64,000 nucleotides of DNA, taken from assembly GCA_030407085.1 (NCBI GenBank), contig CM059582.1:19387501-19451500 (forward strand), written 5' to 3'. Shown here one piece after another: positions 60,985-64,000 of the stretch. The notes beneath the pieces are model-generated. The model had not been told where the DNA came from, did not search any database, and saw only the letters and a program-made list of their open reading frames with translations. Made by a program: the position numbers and the translations under genes. Within the stretch, counting starts at the first letter, position 1, and each line of letters begins with the position of its first letter. The stretch is from Trichopria drosophilae (lineage: Eukaryota; Arthropoda; Insecta; Hymenoptera; Diapriidae).

Positions 60985-61104
60985 ATGAGAGTTTACACCT
61001 TTGCTATTCTTACATCCATAATATGTATTATTGTATTCTTGACAATAATTGAGTCACTGTTATTTAAATTTTTATTTATTAATTTTATTTCAGATATCTT
61101 GTAA
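60985..61104 (+). pseudogene. Possible broken fourth member of the secreted peptide array
   Basis: A 39-codon frame starts MRVYTFAILTSIICIIVFLT followed by IIES, which looks like a signal peptide and begins like paralog 2 (MKVFT). TATATTTATT lies 57 bp upstream (60928). No good splice donor follows and the frame reads into hydrophobic residues, then a stop beside a TTTATTTCAG acceptor-like site. It lies 350 bp beyond the LTR insertion and in array orientation. It could equally be a chance ORF. Confidence 0.2.
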
Positions 61105-61284
61105 GCGAAAGCCTAGAAACTGTTTTAAAATACATACAAACTTTATCATACATTTAAAAGGAAGCTCAATATATATGATCGCCATTTGATTTTACGTATA
61201 ATATAGACCTATTATGCATTTTTCTAACGACAAAAAATATCAACAGAATTTCTATTTCGACATTTTTTAGCTACATAATTTTCA

Positions 61285-61860
61285 TAATTTCTATATCTTA
61301 TAGGTTTCACGTCTGCTCTTTCTGATTCTGAAGTCCATTTTCCAATATCTTTAAAAAATGTGACAACGGATTTGTGATCAGAAACCTCAAAAACCCCTCA
61401 CACATTCGTGTACAGATTTATAAAAATTTCAAATGTTTGAGCGCCATATTGAATTCGCCATTTTGAATTGTGAAACAATGAAAAGTTATTCGTGATAGAG
61501 GATGTGGAAAATCATTTTCACCAATTGGTATTTAATAAATGTTCGTATACAAAAGTATTACAGGTGAAAAAAAAAAATTGGTTGAAAATGCTGCGATGTT
61601 GAAGCCGCTAATTTGAATTCTAGAATGCGCAATACGCTATCTTTTGGTACAACCAACTCCTCCACCAGATCTAAAAGTAGGAATCGATTGGGCTACAGTT
61701 TGATGTAAAAAAAAGGATTTCAATTTAAGAAACTATTATTTCGTTCGGGTGTTTCGCCACTATGGGCGCCAAATGGGAAAAACTACTAAAGACATTGGAA
61801 AATGGACTTCAGATTCAGAAAGAGCAGACTTGAAAACTAACAGATATGGACTTGTATAAT
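61285..61860. mobile_element. Fold-back element of the GCGCCAT repeat family
   Basis: CTGCTCTTTCTGATTCTGAA (from 61313) continuing to CCATTTTCCAATATCTTTA is inverted at 61787-61833 (TAAAGACATTGGAAAATGGA, TTCAGATTCAGAAAGAGCAG). The arms are about 70 bp. The interior includes GCGCCATATTGAATTCGCCA and CAGAAACCTCAAAAACCCCT, relatives of strings in the 3420-bp unit. Confidence 0.6.
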
Positions 61861-62816
61861 AATTTATTCACAAGTTATGCCATTTCAGGACAAAAATGGT
61901 GAGAGGTGTCTAAATAAAATAAATACCTTTTAGATCACTTAATTTTATTCTCACAAAAAAAAATGAAATCGATATTATTTTAATTAATATTGATTAATTT
62001 TTCAGATAGTTATCTTGTGGACGCGTAGCTAACGTAAATATGTAGCCCCCGTCTCCCCTATTGAGTGAATTGCGTGACTGAAAGGGTTAATAAAATGAGC
62101 ACTTTTGTGAACAATTGCGAATTCTAAAACACATAAATTTAGTTTTCGGATTATATATTATCATTAATGGACCCATCCTTCGGTAAATACATATGTTCTT
62201 AAGCTGATAATCGGAGTTGAGATTAAATTCATACTACTAATAATAACTCGTTTTAGGAATTACTGGATGAATTTGTTTGCTCCGAAAAGAAAGTGAGAAA
62301 AAATACGTTATCTTTCGGATTAAAAATATATCTAAATTATCATCTATGTGGCATTAAAATTTAAAAATAATTTTGTTCTTTTATATTTATTTTTGTGCAT
62401 TATGCAAACCTATGAATTAAATAATCTATTTTAGAGTAATGGGAATAATGGGATTTCAAGTACATATGCTCCAAAGAATTCAGATCTTAGTCTAAGCAAG
62501 TTACTCCAACCAGTTTAGAATGTAGCGACTAACAATTACTTCCAATTCAATTAGTTCATTAAATTTCAATAACATTTTTCCAATAATGTAAACGTAACAA
62601 TTCCTTTGTCCTCGTATAATACACTATTAATAGGAGATAACACGATCCCGTTTATGGCATTGGTGCCGAAGTAATTGAAGTGGCAAATAAATTGATAAGA
62701 TATCTAATTTTAACCTGGCGCCAATGTCCTCTTGAGAGACTGTTACCAGTGTAGTATGTCAATCTTAACATCGATATTTTTCCCGCTTTAAGTCGATGCT
62801 AACTCTAGCATTAAGA
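61861..62816. other. AT-rich DNA, no gene seen
   Basis: Nothing recognised beyond short AT-rich frames. Confidence 0.35.
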
Positions 62817-63002
62817 TTAGTATAACCAGTTCCCTACTGGTGCTGCATGAAGCAGGTCACCCAGCATCTCCATTATCGCTTCATTAAATATTTCGCAGTC
62901 GTTGTTCAGGTTTATGCTTTCCAGTTTGACGAGACATTTGTTAAGGTTGAATAATTTCAGCAATAAATACGTCACATTCATTTTATTTTTATTAACATAC
63001 AT
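62817..63002 (-). CDS. Possible exon of an unrecognised gene
   Basis: The minus-strand frame ends LNNDCEIFNEAIMEMLGDLL then HAAPVGNWLY and is richer in varied, charged residues than other short ORFs in the window. Its codon composition is less AT-driven than that of its surroundings. It has no signal peptide and no domain I recognise. It could be a first or internal exon of a gene running leftward, or chance. The adjoining CpG-rich block at 63150-63560 would suit a promoter for it. Confidence 0.2.
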   Translation of the reverse strand: MYVNKNKMNVTYLLLKLFNLNKCLVKLESINLNNDCEIFNEAIMEMLGDLLHAAPVGNWLY

Positions 63003-63149
63003 TTCACACGATTTAAAAATATCAGATTACAATGAAGTATAAACTTAATGAATAAGACAGAAAAAGATGTTAATTTGCTTAACATTGTATACAAATAATT
63101 TCGATCGGAAGTGCCGGAAACGCGTCTAGAAAATTTATGTACTACCACT

Positions 63150-63560
63150 AATTAGTTCTTAACTCGACGAAATGCGAAACGGAATGAACTAGAGCGTTGA
63201 TCAATATATAGTTGCCGTGCGTCGACTCGGCAATAATTTCCAAAACGATCAATCTTCCTTCGCGTCATCCACGTAGTCCCGGCGCATCCATTATATTATA
63301 CGGGCTAACCGTGTATTTCCGTACGGACGCGACCGCGGCGGCTCGACTCGATTTCCGCGGCCCAAGGCCGCCAACGTTACCAACCTTATACCACCACGAT
63401 CACTACTGCACGTGGCTTCAATTACCCTAGCACGCAAAGCCACATGCTCCGCCCTGATGTCTGTACTCGAAATTGCCGCGATAAACTGGACCGGACATCA
63501 GTCAACTAACCATTTTGCTACCCCCTTGCTTCACTCTACTCGTTTGTCCATAACCAAATT
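63150..63560. promoter_or_regulatory. CpG-rich unique block, candidate promoter or UTR
   Basis: The stretch is strikingly GC- and CpG-rich for this window (CGACCGCGGCGGCTCGACTC near 63329). It has no repeat structure and a 72-codon open frame on the plus strand that is probably a consequence of composition. CpG-rich islands in AT-rich insect genomes often mark promoters of broadly expressed genes or long 5' UTRs. Confidence 0.3.
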
Positions 63561-64000
63561 CAAGAGCGGAATACATTGAGGTTATGTTTACACAATTCTA
63601 CCAAGGTAATCCGAAATGATACCGTCACATTGCAGCGCAATCAGAATTGTCTTATTGTGGCGTTTCTTGTGGACAAAAGGTAATTAGATAGTAGACATAT
63701 AATTTTTGTTATTATGGCATGCAGTTCTGAGTTAGAGATTTTAATATCTTCATGATATGTACTCTTACATAAATGCGCTCCAGGAATTTAAGATACCAGT
63801 GGAGCCTGAGGTTTACGGTACATCAAAGACACTGAGAAAATTGACTGATTGAAACAACTAACGAAATATATACGCTGACCAACTGGTTTGTTTTCTGTAC
63901 CAATTAATTGGTTAGTATCCAATGTATTTCATAGTACATGGTGGATCCATCAAATTTTCCATGAACATTTCGGAGCTCGAAGCTGCTGGTAACCTCAAAT

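Overview
The window looks like AT-rich, gene-poor insect nuclear DNA. Supporting signs are GT-AG introns in the few recognisable genes, jockey-like LINE debris, mariner- and pogo-type MITEs, an LTR retrotransposon primed by a eukaryotic tRNA-Phe, and scattered GGTTAGGTT words. A hymenopteran is my best guess, but nothing here proves the order. There is no bacterial-style operon, rRNA or CRISPR array, and almost every short ORF is a chance reading of repeats or intergenic DNA.

Genes. The clearest coding content is a loose tandem array of three small paralogous genes, all on the + strand and about 8 kb apart (33342-36576, 44245-46684, 52129-52895). Each has two exons and a phase-1 intron. Exon 1 encodes a signal peptide sharing K-[LY]-L-[LI]-IG and a very acidic stretch. 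Exon 2 encodes a short module with two cysteines 15-16 residues apart that ends in P-E-C. They are predicted secreted peptides of 69, 157 and 84 aa; I do not recognise the family. A weak possible fourth, broken member (60985-61104) lies just beyond an LTR insertion. A possible minus-strand exon (62817-63002) and a CpG-rich block (63150-63560) at the right edge may belong to another gene.

Layout. 1-15.3 kb: non-coding, with a LINE 3' tail, a GGATATCC-word repeat, a CCTGATCAGG-word element (about 5.1-7.5 kb) interrupted by a mariner-like MITE, a 178-bp tandem duplication and a palindromic element. 15.3-22.2 kb: a near-perfect 3420-bp tandem duplication carrying a dead transposase fragment. 22.2-23.9 kb: retroelement debris, including a hammerhead-like core and a jockey ORF2 C-terminus. 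24.4-26.3 kb: balanced-composition, probably single-copy non-coding DNA. 29.7-38.9 kb: a pogo-like MITE and two inverted copies of an AGAATATTCT-word element flanking gene 1. 40.6-43 kb: a LINE reverse-transcriptase fragment and a fold-back element. 44.2-52.9 kb: genes 2 and 3 around a GCTGC-word element. 54.7-60.6 kb: a complete but apparently non-coding LTR retrotransposon on the minus strand. 61.3-61.9 kb: another fold-back.

The most unusual pattern is a set of non-autonomous elements whose termini resemble CCCnnnTAGAAATTTT and whose arms are packed with a family-specific self-complementary word (CCTGATCAGG, AGAATATTCT, GCTGCAGC). Two of these otherwise different families carry the same tRNA-like module. 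This may be a modular transposon lineage worth describing.
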